Source of the DNA: Cantharellus purpuraceus
Taxonomy: Eukaryota > Basidiomycota > Agaricomycetes > Cantharellales > Hydnaceae
Length of the DNA: 64,000 nt
Direction of reading: 5' to 3'
NCBI GenBank assembly: GCA_025174535.1
Contig: JALBUN010000001.1
Span: 310,001-374,000, forward strand
Shown here: positions 32,186-43,313 of the stretch, piece by piece
Position numbering within the stretch: the first letter of the stretch is position 1
Layout: each line of letters opens with the position of its first letter
Position numbers and translations under genes: made by a program
Notes under the pieces: model-generated
Told to the model about the DNA's origin: nothing
Database searches by the model: none
The model's input: only the letters and a program-made list of their open reading frames with translations

Positions 32186-33883
32186 ATGACAGTGACTCTG
32201 GATCCGAGCATTGCGTCGGCGGACTCCTCTACGCGTCGCACGCTGAGCTCGTTGTCCACAGCACTGGCGAGGAGCAAACGCATCGTGGTTGTCACTGGTG
32301 CTGGTATCTCCTGCTCGTGTGGTATACCAGTAGGATTTTCTTTTCGTGTGTACCCTCTATACGATGTCTAATGTTTCTCAGGATTTTCGGTCGTCAGATG
32401 GCCTCTATGCGCTTGTGAAGTCAAAGTACCCAGATACGGTCATGAAGGGGAGGGACCTCTTCGACGCGTCTCTATTCCGCGACCCGACGTCGACAGCTCT
32501 CTTTTACACGTTCACGGCAGAGCTGAAAACATCTATCGACAAAACGGCACCGTCGCCTACACATCATTTTATCAAGACTCTCGACACCAAGGGCAAATTA
32601 CTCCGCTCATACACGCAAAATATTGATGGCCTTGAAGAAAAGGCAGGACTTGTAGGGAGCTCGTCTGAGTGCGTGAAGAGCAACGGCAAGGGGAAGAGCA
32701 AAATCAAGACAAGAGAGGTTCGCAACGTACAGCTCCATGGCGACATTCACCGTCTCCGATGTCTCCTATGTGCCGCGGAATTCAAATGCGCCGTTGAGCA
32801 TCTTGAATGCTTTCGAGAGGGAGAGCCACCCGAGTGTCCAGAATGCCGCACACGCTGTGCGTTTCTTCTCACTGAACCAGCTTCCTACGCAGGGAACTAA
32901 TATGCGTATTACCAGCTGAGGCACGTGTGGCTCGTTCCGCGCGTCCGCTCAGAATTGGGACGCTACGCCCGTGCATCGTGTTGTACGACGAGCCACACCC
33001 GCTTGGTGAAGAGATTGGGGCCATCGAGACCGCAGATCTGGCAAGGCGGCCGGATATGCTGATCATCATGGGTACGTCGCTAAAGGTCCACGGCTTGAAA
33101 AAGCTAGTAAAGGAATTTGCGCGCGTTGTACACGAGCACACGTCAAGCGGCGGGGGTGGTGGAGGGGGGAGGGTGGTGTTTGTGAACAAGACGCCGCCAG
33201 CGAGTGAATGGGCGAATGTAATTGATTTCCATGTGGCAGGAGAGACAGATGCGTGGACGGCTAGAGTGGTTGAAGATTGGAAGAAGGCACGGCCGCAGGA
33301 TTGGGAGGTGCAAAAGACGCTGCTGGATGCGGACGAGTTGACGGGCGATCAGCAGGGAGGTTTCAAGGTTGTCAAGCAGCCTGCCAGGAAATCAAAAGGT
33401 GTGTTGGTCGGTTGCTTTGTTTCCTTTCGCTTTCGACGCTCAAGTTTGATGCAAGGTACCAAAAGCAAGAAGGACTCCAAGAAAGACTCCAATGCGGAGA
33501 ATATTCCTCCTCCTACAGCTTCTACCATGCCTCCTCGCGTGACGGCTCTCCCCACCGCACCCCTGTCGCCCAGCAAACGCAACACCCATGCGTCACATTA
33601 CGACAGACTCGAGAGCAGTCCGTCCAAACGACGCAGCCCCGTGCTTCGGCCCTCGGTCCCTTCCACCGAGCGTGGCATGCTCTTTTCCAAGCCAGCACCA
33701 CCGCCTTCTCAGGCCACCATCAGTACTACATTAAAAAATCCCCAGCGGAAGGCGATGTCTTCCATTCAGAATACGACAAAGGCAGCAGAACGCGCGGTGC
33801 GGAAACGGAGAGACCATTTACGGGATGTGTTATTTATTGATAATGATTTGTCGTTGGAGCTTCCTATTATTGTCGTGGACTAG
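32186..33883 (+). CDS. hst4: NAD-dependent protein deacetylase, sirtuin (Hst3/Hst4-like)
   Basis: Four exons: 32186-32329, 32382-32856, 32916-33398, 33456-33883. They sum to 1530 nt, or 509 residues. NAD-binding motifs are VVVTGAGISCSCGIPDFRSS (about residue 34), TQNIDGLEEKAG and the catalytic-His QLHGDIHRLRC. Two CxxC pairs (CLLC, CPEC) bind zinc. The GTLRPCIVLYDEPHP, IIMGTSLKVHGL and VFVNKTPP blocks complete the sirtuin fold. The long variable insert after the NID motif and the Ser/Pro/basic C-terminal tail fit the class I Hst3/Hst4 group, which in yeasts removes acetyl from histone H3 K56. The last intron is 57 nt and stop-free, so intron retention would still give an open protein. Confidence 0.9.
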
Positions 33884-34029
33884 CCACTTGCTCCCATGTT
33901 GTTCTTGTTGTTGTTTTTCTTTTTGTAGACTGTATGCGTGTGTTTCGTTGTTTCACCAAGTGTTGCATCGGTAATAGTGAGTAGCAATGTTGATTTTTTA
34001 TTTGCTGCATGGCCTTAAGCATACAATTG

Positions 34030-34290
34030 AATTGTACCCGGTGATTTTGTTGATGCACAAGTACCTGAGGTGGCACCCTGTAGTGAAACCGTGTGGTTAA
34101 AGGTAACATCGTTCAAATCCCTATCTCCGATGAAGTGCTCACCACCACGCCAAAAGCACGTTCATTAGCATAATCGTCGTCCTCTGGCAGTTTTGGGTAC
34201 TCTTCTTCGGATTCAGCACCAGGCGAAGATAGAAATGGAGGATAGAAATTAAGCTATAATAGTACTCTCGAGATTCAAGCTGCAGGTACT
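34030..34290 (-). pseudogene. Partial duplicate of the IWR1-like gene 3' end
   Basis: The minus strand encodes PGAESEEEYPKLPEDDDYANERAF, which parallels ELDSEEEYPELPENGDDEEQ at about 36120-36200 in the IWR1-like gene. The flanking plus-strand bases also match (gattttgttgatgcacaagtacctgag at 34040 versus gattttgtttatgtacagctatctgag near 36022). The copy is short, diverged and lacks the upstream domain. Confidence 0.6.
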
Positions 34291-36029
34291 TACCCTCGGC
34301 CATCACCCAAGGTTCTAGCGCAGGAAGTAAAACGGCCACCGTATGTCTAGATCCCGGCCACGTCGCATCAGCTGTCTCTTCCCCAAGAATTGCCTATACT
34401 CCTGGGGGGGCCCATCAACTGACATATCACGTGCGTACCCGGTCCTCAAGCGCAACTAGGAACGCCAGCGGTGCGCCTTGTGTGGAGGAATAGGGCCGCG
34501 GAACTGCGTGTGAGCTATAGGCCTTTCTTTCATATTGCCACTTGCTCAGCGTTGCGGGTTAGGACGCCGTCTTCAAGGTCATGCGAAATGAAGGGCGCGT
34601 AGGTTCATTCGGCCGACTAGGATCGATCAATTCATCGAAACCAGTGACAGAGTGGATGCAGACATTGCGGATAAAATCAACAAGGATGCGGAGCAGGCAA
34701 GGCAGGGAGAAAGAGGGAACAGCAGTATTAGAAGGTACAGGAGAAGGAGAAGCAGCAGCAGCAGAAAGCAAAGAAAAAGGAATAGAAGCAGCAGCAGCAG
34801 AAGGAGAAGCCAAAGAAGCAACAGCAGCAGGCGAAGCAGAAAAGGAAGGCAAAGCAGAAATAGACTTTTCAGACAACCGAAATGAACCGACGGGAGCAAT
34901 ACAACCATTCCAAGTGTGCGACAGAACAAATCAGCTTTCAAAGGGTGTGCAAAGTCTGAGTGACGCAAAGTTTGCTGTGGTAAGCGAAAACCGCGTTACT
35001 AGTGAAAGGCTCTCTGTGGCCACTCCTCAATGATGAGACCGATGCTGACCTGGAGGACCCGTCGCTACAGCCAAAGACCAAGCCCAAGGGCTACCCAATA
35101 GATGTCGCTGGTATCGAGGAGACGCTGCAGAAATTCATCTACGCAGCGGGGGTTGGCCACAGTTAACGTGAATTTCAATAGCCATATAGCAGGTTGGTTT
35201 GAATAGGCAGTGACAGGACGCTTAGGCTGTCTTTGAGCGTAAGATGTGTCTCCAGAATAACAATACCTATACTAGGCTCTCAGGAATTCAACAGGATCAG
35301 CGCATCCAAGACAAGAAAACGTGGAACGGTAAGCCGAATCGGTCACCAGCAGTGCAAAAGAGACAGCGGCTGTTGCTGTAGCCCACGAAGCCAAGCTCCG
35401 TGAATAACATGTTGTTGTACCTGTCGATTAGGAAAAGTCGACCCAGTGTCCAAAGAGACATTGAAATGCGAATTTCTGGAAGATGATGAGGATTGGGTGT
35501 GGTTGAATGCCGTGCGAGCGCCCGCCCTACAAAGTGCTGACCAATCTTCAAGTTATTGCATCTCAGATTGCATCTCAGATCTACATGACGTCAACACTAG
35601 TACCGAAGTGAAAGTAAAACCAAAGGAGACTACAATGAAAGTCACCTCCAAATGGGGGTTTAGTGGGTAGTAGACTCCTCCATGGAGCCCAAGTAAGCGT
35701 CTGTATAGCGGACTCCCCTGCTTGGCCAAAAAAAACAAAAAAGCTGCCTCCAAACCAACTTCAACTATAACGCCTAGAACGACCATTACGACCCGCCTAT
35801 GGAGGACGACATCATGAAGAGGGTAAATCACTTGAGCAACAGATGACAGCGGTGGAGGAGGAATGGAACTGGCAGATAGAGATCCTGACCTGGCTCAGGA
35901 TTAGCGGCTGCTAGAGTTGCTACAGAAGATAAGGATGGCAATTTAAGCTTAGCAATATCGGCATTAGAATATAGAATCCACTTGGTTGGACTCATAGAAA
36001 GGATTAGATTGCACCCTTACTGATTTTGT
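34291..36029. other. Unassigned, low-complexity region
   Basis: Contains an A/G-rich agcag/aagga microsatellite-like stretch (about 34730-34860) that keeps frames open on both strands (Ala/Glu- and Leu-rich translations). Short frames such as FLEDDEDWVWLNAVRAPAL near 35475-35530 and ETDADLEDPSLQPKTKPKGY near 35035-35095 look protein-like. I cannot link them into a gene or name a family, and a decayed gene or transposon is possible. Confidence 0.35.
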
Positions 36030-37320
36030 TTATGTACAGCTATCTGAGAAAGCTATGATTAAAACGCATGGTAAGTGGCCTTGTCCAGGACCTTTTTCAA
36101 CGATGCGCGCGCCAAGCCAGGAACGCGTCCAGATCCTGCTCTTCATCGTCACCATTCTCAGGTAGTTCTGGATATTCCTCTTCGGAGTCTAATTCGTCAC
36201 TCTCCTGATCAGGATCTTCATCTGGGTAATCATTGCGGTAAAAGTCTTCCGCTTAAAGACAGGACAACGTTAAACAGTAGCAAGTGGAGCTGAGGATGAA
36301 ATCATTGTGCGTACTGTTCGAGTCTTCGTCATCTTCATCACCTGCTGAGTCTTCATCTGATTCTGAATCATACCCCGAGATAGGGGGAAGACCAGATCTA
36401 AAACACGAAATATATTACCAAATTAGAATGAGAAGGAACAACACCACGCACATTGTAGCGAGGTTGGCGACTGAGACTAGCCCAGTGATAGCAGGGCGGT
36501 GGTAAAAGACATCCCACACATATTCTCCGTCCGCTTTTGCAGGAGTGGCAGCGACATTCGAAGGCTCGTTATTCACTAGAGATAGAAAATTCATATATTC
36601 AAGACGCATCCGCGAGAATATGGTCATACTTCGCAAGTATTCCTGTAACATGGGGAGAAAGTTGTCCATTTCGGGATCGATAGGGGAAATATTTTTCTTA
36701 GAAGACGGTTTAGACTCCGGGATCGCGTCGTACACCGTCATGTCACCTTCCTTTAAACCCTTAGGTTTATTGGCGGTATGCACAACCGGTCTGTTGAAAG
36801 ATAGTCAGAAGGAAACATTATGAAACGAGTAACTGGTCGGAGTACGGTGATTTTTTTTCTGGGCCACTTTTAACAATAGTGTAACGGCGACTCGGGGTAA
36901 CCTGTGGGGAGCTCGATCTCCGCTCCGATTCGTTAGCCTTGAACTCTCCACTTGCAAGCGTCGATATGCGGGTCTGTAAGTGGCTTGGACATTGACTCGT
37001 TTAATATCATATTCTAGGTCCACTGACCCGTAAATCCTTTGTAAGGCTAGGATCTTGCCAGAATGTCTCTTCCTCGACCGTTTCAGCAAACTGAAAGAAA
37101 CCAGAACCTCCACGAGACTTCTTTCGTCGCGTCTTTGATTCAACGACTTTGTTAGTACAACTGGTCAGATTTTCAACCCAATGACATCAGTGGCACGAAG
37201 GTTACCCAGCGCGTCAAGAGGTTCATCTGTGCGCTTCCGCTTGATTCTGAGAATGGTGGGCGGCGACTGCATGGCCACTGTGGAAAAGTCGTCCATCTCG
37301 GATGTTGAGGGTAAAGACAT
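36030..37320 (-). CDS. IWR1: IWR1-like RNA polymerase II nuclear import factor
   Basis: A multi-exon minus gene. ATG 37320 starts MSLPSTSEMDDFSTVAMQ, then ILRIKRKRTDEPLDAL. A GTAACC...CTAACAAAG intron joins in frame to VVESKTRRKKSRGGSGFFQF. Later exons encode MTVYDAIPES, EYVWDVFYHRPA, then YDSESDEDSAGDEDDEDSN, EDFYRNDYPDEDPDQESDE and LDAFLAWRARIVEK. Basic KRKR...LDALVVES at the N-terminus plus the VWDVFY and acidic FYRNDYPDED blocks match the Iwr1/SLC7A6OS family, which assembles with RNA polymerase II and guides its nuclear import. The exact C-terminus is unsure; the open frame ends at 36030-36032. It looks intact. A partial 3' duplicate lies at 34.0-34.3 kb. Confidence 0.75.
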
Positions 37321-38421
37321 GCTATGTTGTACGTACCGTGCAGACGCGGTATAAAGGAGAAAGCGATGTGTTACATGTGTCACAGTCACAATGCACCACT
37401 TGTGGTGACCAGAAGGGACCGCAGAGGTTGGGGCAGTGTTAGGCTGGTAGAGCTTCAGTTGATGTGAGTGCTCAAACAACTGAGAAGTAATACTGATAGT
37501 GCAAACTAACACCAAGTTAATCCTAAACAGCATAACAGGACTGTACTACTTGAGTGCGCAGCTGAAGTATTGTTCTACGAAGGTGGACGGTCGAAGTGTC
37601 TCTGAGAGATGGTGAAAGAAGTAATTTTACGTCGTGTTTCCCGGTGAAGCATGGTGGGAGGTTTATGCTGGCGTGTCCGTGGCCGTTTAGGCATGTGATA
37701 TCGGTAAACGTCCCTAATTTGAAGCAATGTCACATTGGAAGGCAGCCAGATACGTCGGCCAACTTGATGCTCCAACAGGTGACTCTTTACAGCTTCTTTA
37801 CGCTGAAGTGAGGCCGGAGTTGAAGATACTCAGATCTCGGCCCCGAGATGCCCACGTCGCTAACTGTTCGAGCTGCTCGCCAATCTCTCCTCTACCCGAG
37901 CCTTTTTGTAGACATCGTTGGGATGAGGTAGCTTGAACCTGTGAAGAGAACATCTCCATCTCAGCTGCTCTCGGAAGTGATACGACAAGCCAGACCACAC
38001 ACTGTTGCTCAACCTGCATCTCTGATCCTTTCAAGCCACCTGGTATACATGTTCATGGATCGAACTCTTCAGACATGCAATGGATACCGTTTCGTCCCCG
38101 ACGGATGATCATCCACAATTGGACACATCCTGAAATAACTACCATGCAGCTATTCCGCGGGATGCCTTAGCTTCTCTTCCGTACATGCTCATGCTATGGC
38201 ATGGCACCCATCTGATGGATTGTATCAGGAATAGCTTTTTTTTCACTAGCTCGTCACACGACAGATAAGTATTCCTATTGTATATATACTATTTAGAGGG
38301 CACATGAGCAGTATGTCTTTCATGCCTCCGCCGCCCCTAGAAATAACATTCACGGAATTTGTAAAGAGCTCCATGGTGTCTATTCCACACCGATCACGAT
38401 CTGCACGCGTCATGAATGTAA
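37321..38421. other. Intergenic, nothing recognised
   Basis: Several frames of 60-80 codons on both strands overlap here without known motifs. It contains the promoter of the IWR1-like gene and the 3' flank of the proteasome-activator gene. Confidence 0.4.
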
Positions 38422-39799
38422 TCATGTCGCGAAGCGGATTTCAATTCCACGAGGGGCCCGTATCTTCATATACGTCGTTAGTAACAAGAACATAAATCTA
38501 TTTGAATCATATATAAACCCACTTTCTGAATGTTCTTATGGATGAGATCTGTCAGAATCGAGTAGATATTCTTGATGTCAACGAGATGCTGACGGGCCAT
38601 GTACAACTGCTTTGCATCGTGCTCCTCGAGAGCCAACTGCGTAGCCATTTTGAATAGTCAGCAGTCATATATATGTGTGAGTATGATGCAGTCGACATAC
38701 AGCATAATCCTCTATGTTTGGATATTTAATGAGTTTGGAACAAATCTTGGCACGGGCGAGATGGCTGGTCCGTGATTCATCACGCAAATTATAGCCGCTC
38801 TCTTGAGATCTATGCAGCTCAGAGAGCACCTCTTGTGTCCCAACAGATTAACGAGGATATAGCAAAGTGCTAAGAATTGCACTAACCCTCTTGAACTTGT
38901 ACTCCTGTTATCATAATTATTGAGTTATTTGTTCCCTTGACAGGTGGACAAAACATACCAAAATTATTGCCACTTCAAGAAATAAGTCAATGAGTCACTA
39001 ATTGTGCTGGCACACCAAATACACGTACGCTTCGAGTCTTGAAAGTGTAGAGGGACCGTTAGTGGGTGCTTCAAAAGGTACAGTGAGCCGTCACCCACTT
39101 TGGCATTGTCAGGCTGACCCATAATTTAACACTGTCCTGTATACAAATTGCTCATTAAAGGCCCCAAATAAATATGAAAACAGATCAACTCACGCATAGT
39201 TCGACCAATTCTTCACATTCCTTCCTCACGGTATCATGTGCCTTCACGAAGCATGGCATCAACATTTCTTAATACCGTAACCAATGCGTACCTTCTTGAC
39301 TTGCTTATTGGCCACAACTAAATTGGGAAGTCTTTCTGCAGAACTGTCGCTTCTCACAGGAATACCATCGTGGTCGTCTTCTGAGCGCTTCCGTTTCTTT
39401 GACTCGGGCGGAGATGGAGGAGGATGAGCCGTGGTATCAGTTGTCGCCTTCAAACTAGATGGGTGAGACGGTGAAGATGCTTCCTGCGCGGCCTCAAGCA
39501 ATCCCTTTAGTTGCCTGTGAAGTGGGGCTCAATGAATAATGCGACAAGACAGATAGCGTCAGACAAACAGGATCTATAAAATATGAGCAGGATGTAAGAA
39601 GAAATGCCGCATATACTCACCTTCTGAGGGAATTTATTGAAGATAATGTCCTCTGCAGCGGATGCCACTTCCTTGTTTAACGTCTGAATTCTAGTCAGCG
39701 CCTATATCGATGTGTAAGGCCATGCGCTAAGTTGATAACTCTCACCGCTAGGTCTTTCGCGATCTCAGGCTTGATAGACGGGGGCTTTGGAATTGTCAT
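38422..39799 (-). CDS. PSME3: Proteasome activator PA28/REG family (PSME3-like)
   Basis: A multi-exon minus gene, ATG 39799 (MTIPKPPSIKPEIAKDLA) to TGA 38422-38424. Exons encode TRIQTLNKEVASAAEDIIFN followed by KFPQK. The homologue-specific insert (39259-39501) has PPESKKRKRSEDD. Then come DTVRKECEELVELC, QEVLSELHRSQESGYNLRDE, SHLARAKICSKLIKYPNIED and LEEHDAKQLYMARQHLVDIK, with NIQK plus IRAPRG at the end. The LIKYPNIEDY and KNIQKIRAPRG blocks align with KIAKYPHVEDY and KNIEKIKRPRS of animal PSME3. It would form the heptameric cap that opens the 20S proteasome; the KKRKR cluster suggests a nuclear location. A branch-site TACTAAC precedes the last acceptor. PA28 is absent from Saccharomyces but occurs in filamentous fungi. 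Confidence 0.85.
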
Positions 39800-41279
39800 C
39801 GTGGCAGTAGTGCAAGTGGGTAGTGGCGAAGTGGCTCTTAACGAACAGAATAAATACAATTGCAACGATTACGTAATAGCTACTGTTGAACCAGCAGTAA
39901 TTCGGCGGAATCGGCGCAGCGTCAAAGGGACAAGGGGACTGCTTATTTGAGACAAAAAGGGGTTAAAGGGGTTATATTTCTCTCAAAGGGTTTGTGGTGG
40001 AACTAAGACAGCGACGTTCATCATCAATTATACCAACTTCTCTTCTATTCCTTACGACTTTGATCAATAGCCACCACTGTTTTTTTTTTTTTTGTTCCCA
40101 TATAGAACACTACTTCCTAGGGTGCAGTGGAACAAGCCACGAGCCACACCAAATGGTTAGCATCTGGATTTATGCGACTTTAGGCTGTGCGCGGTGTCCA
40201 AACAGAAGACCCATCTCTTACTGCTAAAATCTATACAGTAAAACTCAGTGTGCGTACCCGTTGTGTTTGGTAAGCACACTGAGGTGAGGAGTTTTGAAAC
40301 ATTTCTCAGTCATAACATCCATCTATCTTTATTGTAGTTTACTTGTATAGGTATTTGACAATAGATTTATTGCAGCTGTGAGCGTCTTATATAAGGACAC
40401 AACTGTGGAACAAATATTAGTAGAGTGGAGAATAATAGAATGATTAACGTTGACGCGTGACGGGTTACCATGTGGAGCGGATGAATGAGATCCAAGTTCC
40501 AGATTCCAACATCTACATGAAGTCGCCTCTTACCCTTGTTTCTCCTAACCTGATCACCTTTGTCCCACAGTGTTTTCTTTGGAGGTATCCGATTTTGATG
40601 CCACCTCGCGCGTCGTCCTAAGCTATGCAGACCATTTGAGAACCTACAAAGTTCATGCCCTCGACGACGCATTTTAGTAGGTGAACAGCTACATGAAGGA
40701 GGACGCAAACGCTGAGCTATGCCAGGGAATTGTCTTCGGGTTCTCGACATGAGCCAGGATATGCATTTTAGAGATACAAAGCTCCTGGTGTAGAAGATTC
40801 ACAGTACTGTAAGTCCTGACTTTCACTTCCACCAACTAATTAGCGCCAATGGTGCGTTTATGTGGCTCGAAATAGGGTTTCTTCATACTTTGATTGTGTT
40901 TGTCTACCTTCAGGTTGATCAAGCTTTCAGCAAAGCGAAATCCGTGGTGCATTGTGTCAGGTGGCCGACTAATGAACAAGAGCTCTGACTGAAGAACATG
41001 TAGGGCGCTCATCAATTATACCTGTCCTATATGATGTTACTATCACCGGGGACTAGTATTTGGTCTCTTCTTGAATAAATGACCTTGCGGAGCATTCTGT
41101 GCTAAATTGCACTTTAAAAACGAGTTGGCGCTTGCATTCCAATGGGCTCCGAGTCTCCAACCTAGTAGAACTCTTTAAACATCAAATAACATATAGATTC
41201 AGTATGTAACTTGTACATTCATATTCCTTGACCACCCAAGCTTATGATGGCGGTGTTCTACTTCATACAGACAGTGTCC
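39800..41279. other. Intergenic; poly-T run and one hairpin
   Basis: A T13 run lies at about 40081. At about 40246-40290 there is an inverted repeat (ctcagtgt ... acactgag). A 127-codon minus frame (40367-40750) has no motif and unremarkable composition. I see no supportable gene. Confidence 0.35.
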
Positions 41280-41636
41280 TTAGCCGCCATCGCAGCTACC
41301 TTGGACGCCACCGCTGGACGTGCATATGGCTACATAGCGCAAAACGGGATTGTAAGCAGTGATTTCCCAAGAACTATTTTCGAGAGAACTAACAGTTGAC
41401 GCAAGTGTCCTGGTCAATGCACTCCCCAGCTTCTCCTTCCCCAGGCTGTTTGATGTATCAATTGAGCTACTGCCATGCTGGTCGACAAGGCATCAAGCAC
41501 ATACCAGGAACACGCAGCACACCTGGCTGCCAGGGCAGGCAGCATCCCGTCCTATGAGGCATCCTTGGCCAGCAACGAAGGTGGCACTTATGAGGGCAAA
41601 TAGCAAAGATTTGTAGAGCATTATGATTTCTGTCAT
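41280..41636 (-). CDS. Small secreted eight-cysteine protein, copy SSP-a (intact)
   Basis: Three exons on minus: exon 1 41505-41636, donor GTATGTG; exon 2 after ...tcaaacag; exon 3 after ...tatgtag, stopping at 41280-41282. A signal peptide MTEIIMLYKSLLFALISATF (cleavage probably after VAGQ) precedes a mature chain of about 50 residues. It has eight Cys spaced C-x7-C-x5-CC-x11-C-x5-C-x4-C-x9-C. The C...C...CC...C...C part is the cystine-knot (knottin) pattern, with two extra Cys. It does not fit hydrophobins, which need two CC doublets. Role unknown; an extracellular effector or antimicrobial peptide is inference. All splice sites are canonical and the frame is intact. Confidence 0.75.
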
Positions 41637-43000
41637 TGTGAGAGGATGTGAGGGTCGATAACGAAGAGCTCTGGCTTTCGTTAATGCAACTCACGAATGT
41701 TTCGAATGCAGAATTCTGAGGGAGCTCCATCCAAATGTACACCGTATTTATATGGTTTCTACACCCTTACCTGCCACCACGACTATGTGTCAGGTAAAGG
41801 GTGCCTGTTTATAGCCGACTGCGGACTCGCAAGGGATTCGGCATATTTCAACGACATAGGGTCTCAGGGATTGTGTATGTACGTTGACGGGTGTCCTAGA
41901 AGGTGCTGAACCGATAAGATACATTTCCTGACAGGAATCCTTTTACTACCATTGAGATCTCTACGCCCTCGACAAACTTTCATCTTCAGCAACAAGACGA
42001 CCAATCCACTTGCCTGTAACTTTTGAGATTGTTTATAAGTGAATCTAACATCGTTTGGCATGCCTACATCTTTCGACACCGAATTCTTGGTCCCCGAGAA
42101 ACAAATAAGCACAACTTGCTACATCGCTGCATCGGTGCATCGCGGTCATGGCTGGCCTTGATCGGCATGCCCCCATATTTCAGCACCGAACCTTAGTCGC
42201 CCGACAACAACGAATTATAGTTTTTCGCATCATCACATCACGGCCATGTTGGGATACTACACTCTGAGCACTCCTATACTAAGAATATTACTATTCTATA
42301 GAGACAACAGTGTGCACACCTTGCGGTGTACTCTGCCCTCCTGACCCGATGACGGCTTTCCTGACCCTAGAACGGTTCTGCCACACCTCTAGTCGACCCA
42401 GATACGGGGTTCATGCATGCTGACCATAAAACATTGCAAGAGAAACATTTACATAATGGATGCTTCCAAAGAGACCTACGCAGTTCGCATCCCGCTCGTG
42501 GAAGCACTAGTTTGCTGCCCGGATCCAGGTCTCACTGGTCAATTCAGTCACGGCATGTGACAACTCCTCCAACTGACCCGTGATGCTTGTTGAGGCAACG
42601 GCTAGAACGCACGTGACTCACGCCAGCTAGACAGGCGTGACCGATTCACGTAACACCTCAGTGTTCTTACCAGACACTGAGGTGAGCATCCGTTCTTGAT
42701 TTGTTTCGCTTTTACTTACAGTAGCGCAGTATCTCCATAGGTACTGCATAATATTATCTCTGAGTGTTCTTACCAGACACTGAGTATCTCCATAGCCATG
42801 TGATTACATTTACAATGCTTTCACGTGATTTTGGACCGCCGAAGCTGTCGCATCAATTGATGCATCATGGCGGCCAGGTCGGTGAAGTTGTTTGCCGCTA
42901 GTTTACCTTGTTGACTTCTTCCATGTCCTACACCAGCCAATTTCTACTGCATTTATGTCATCCGGGCACTCAATATTTTAGTCTCCGTCTCCGGCATCAT
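41637..43000. other. Intergenic with two hairpin copies
   Basis: No gene recognised. The sequence cctcagtgttcttaccagac followed by actgagg (about 42656-42684) forms a hairpin with 9-bp arms. Its core recurs at about 42763-42785, and a related hairpin is at 40246. Confidence 0.35.
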
Positions 43001-43277
43001 TCTAGTGGTGGCAATGATGTCTGCCTGTAGCGCCTGGAGAATCTACTGGACCACGCTGGGCTACACTAAGTGCGCATGGGCTGACGCAAAGCCTACGATT
43101 GCATAAAATATAAAAAAGCAATTTGGTACAAATACACTTTGTTTCTCCAGCTTCTGAATCTAACTGTATCCTTGTGGTGACTCCTGACAACCTCGACCTT
43201 CGGCCGAGTAAAATATGCCCGCAAAACTTGTGAAGGCCTTCCAATCCTATGCTATAGCAGCTCAGACACGATGACAC
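43001..43277 (-). pseudogene. Small DUF6535-gene remnant
   Basis: The minus strand near 43010-43080 encodes VVQ.ILQALQADIIATT, resembling QFSAVQWIVDTSTDADIIAAV in the adjacent DUF6535 gene (about 45060-45130). The plus-strand words gcaatgatgtctgc and ctactggac/ccactggac match too. It is too short and interrupted to be a gene. Confidence 0.45.
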
Positions 43278-43313
43278 ATACGTACTCGGGGCGGGTGTGA
43301 ATACGTCCGTGTA

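Noticed and set aside
34627..34968. Leu-rich 113-codon minus ORF resembling a membrane protein
   Set aside because: It is the reverse strand of an agcag/gaagg low-complexity run; both strands are open for compositional reasons.
40367..40750. 127-codon minus ORF
   Set aside because: No recognisable domain, many Arg/Pro from GC-skewed codons, and no splice or start context that stands out.
41280..41636. Hydrophobin identity for the small Cys-rich genes
   Set aside because: Hydrophobins need eight Cys with two CC pairs (C-CC-C-C-CC-C); here there is only one CC pair.
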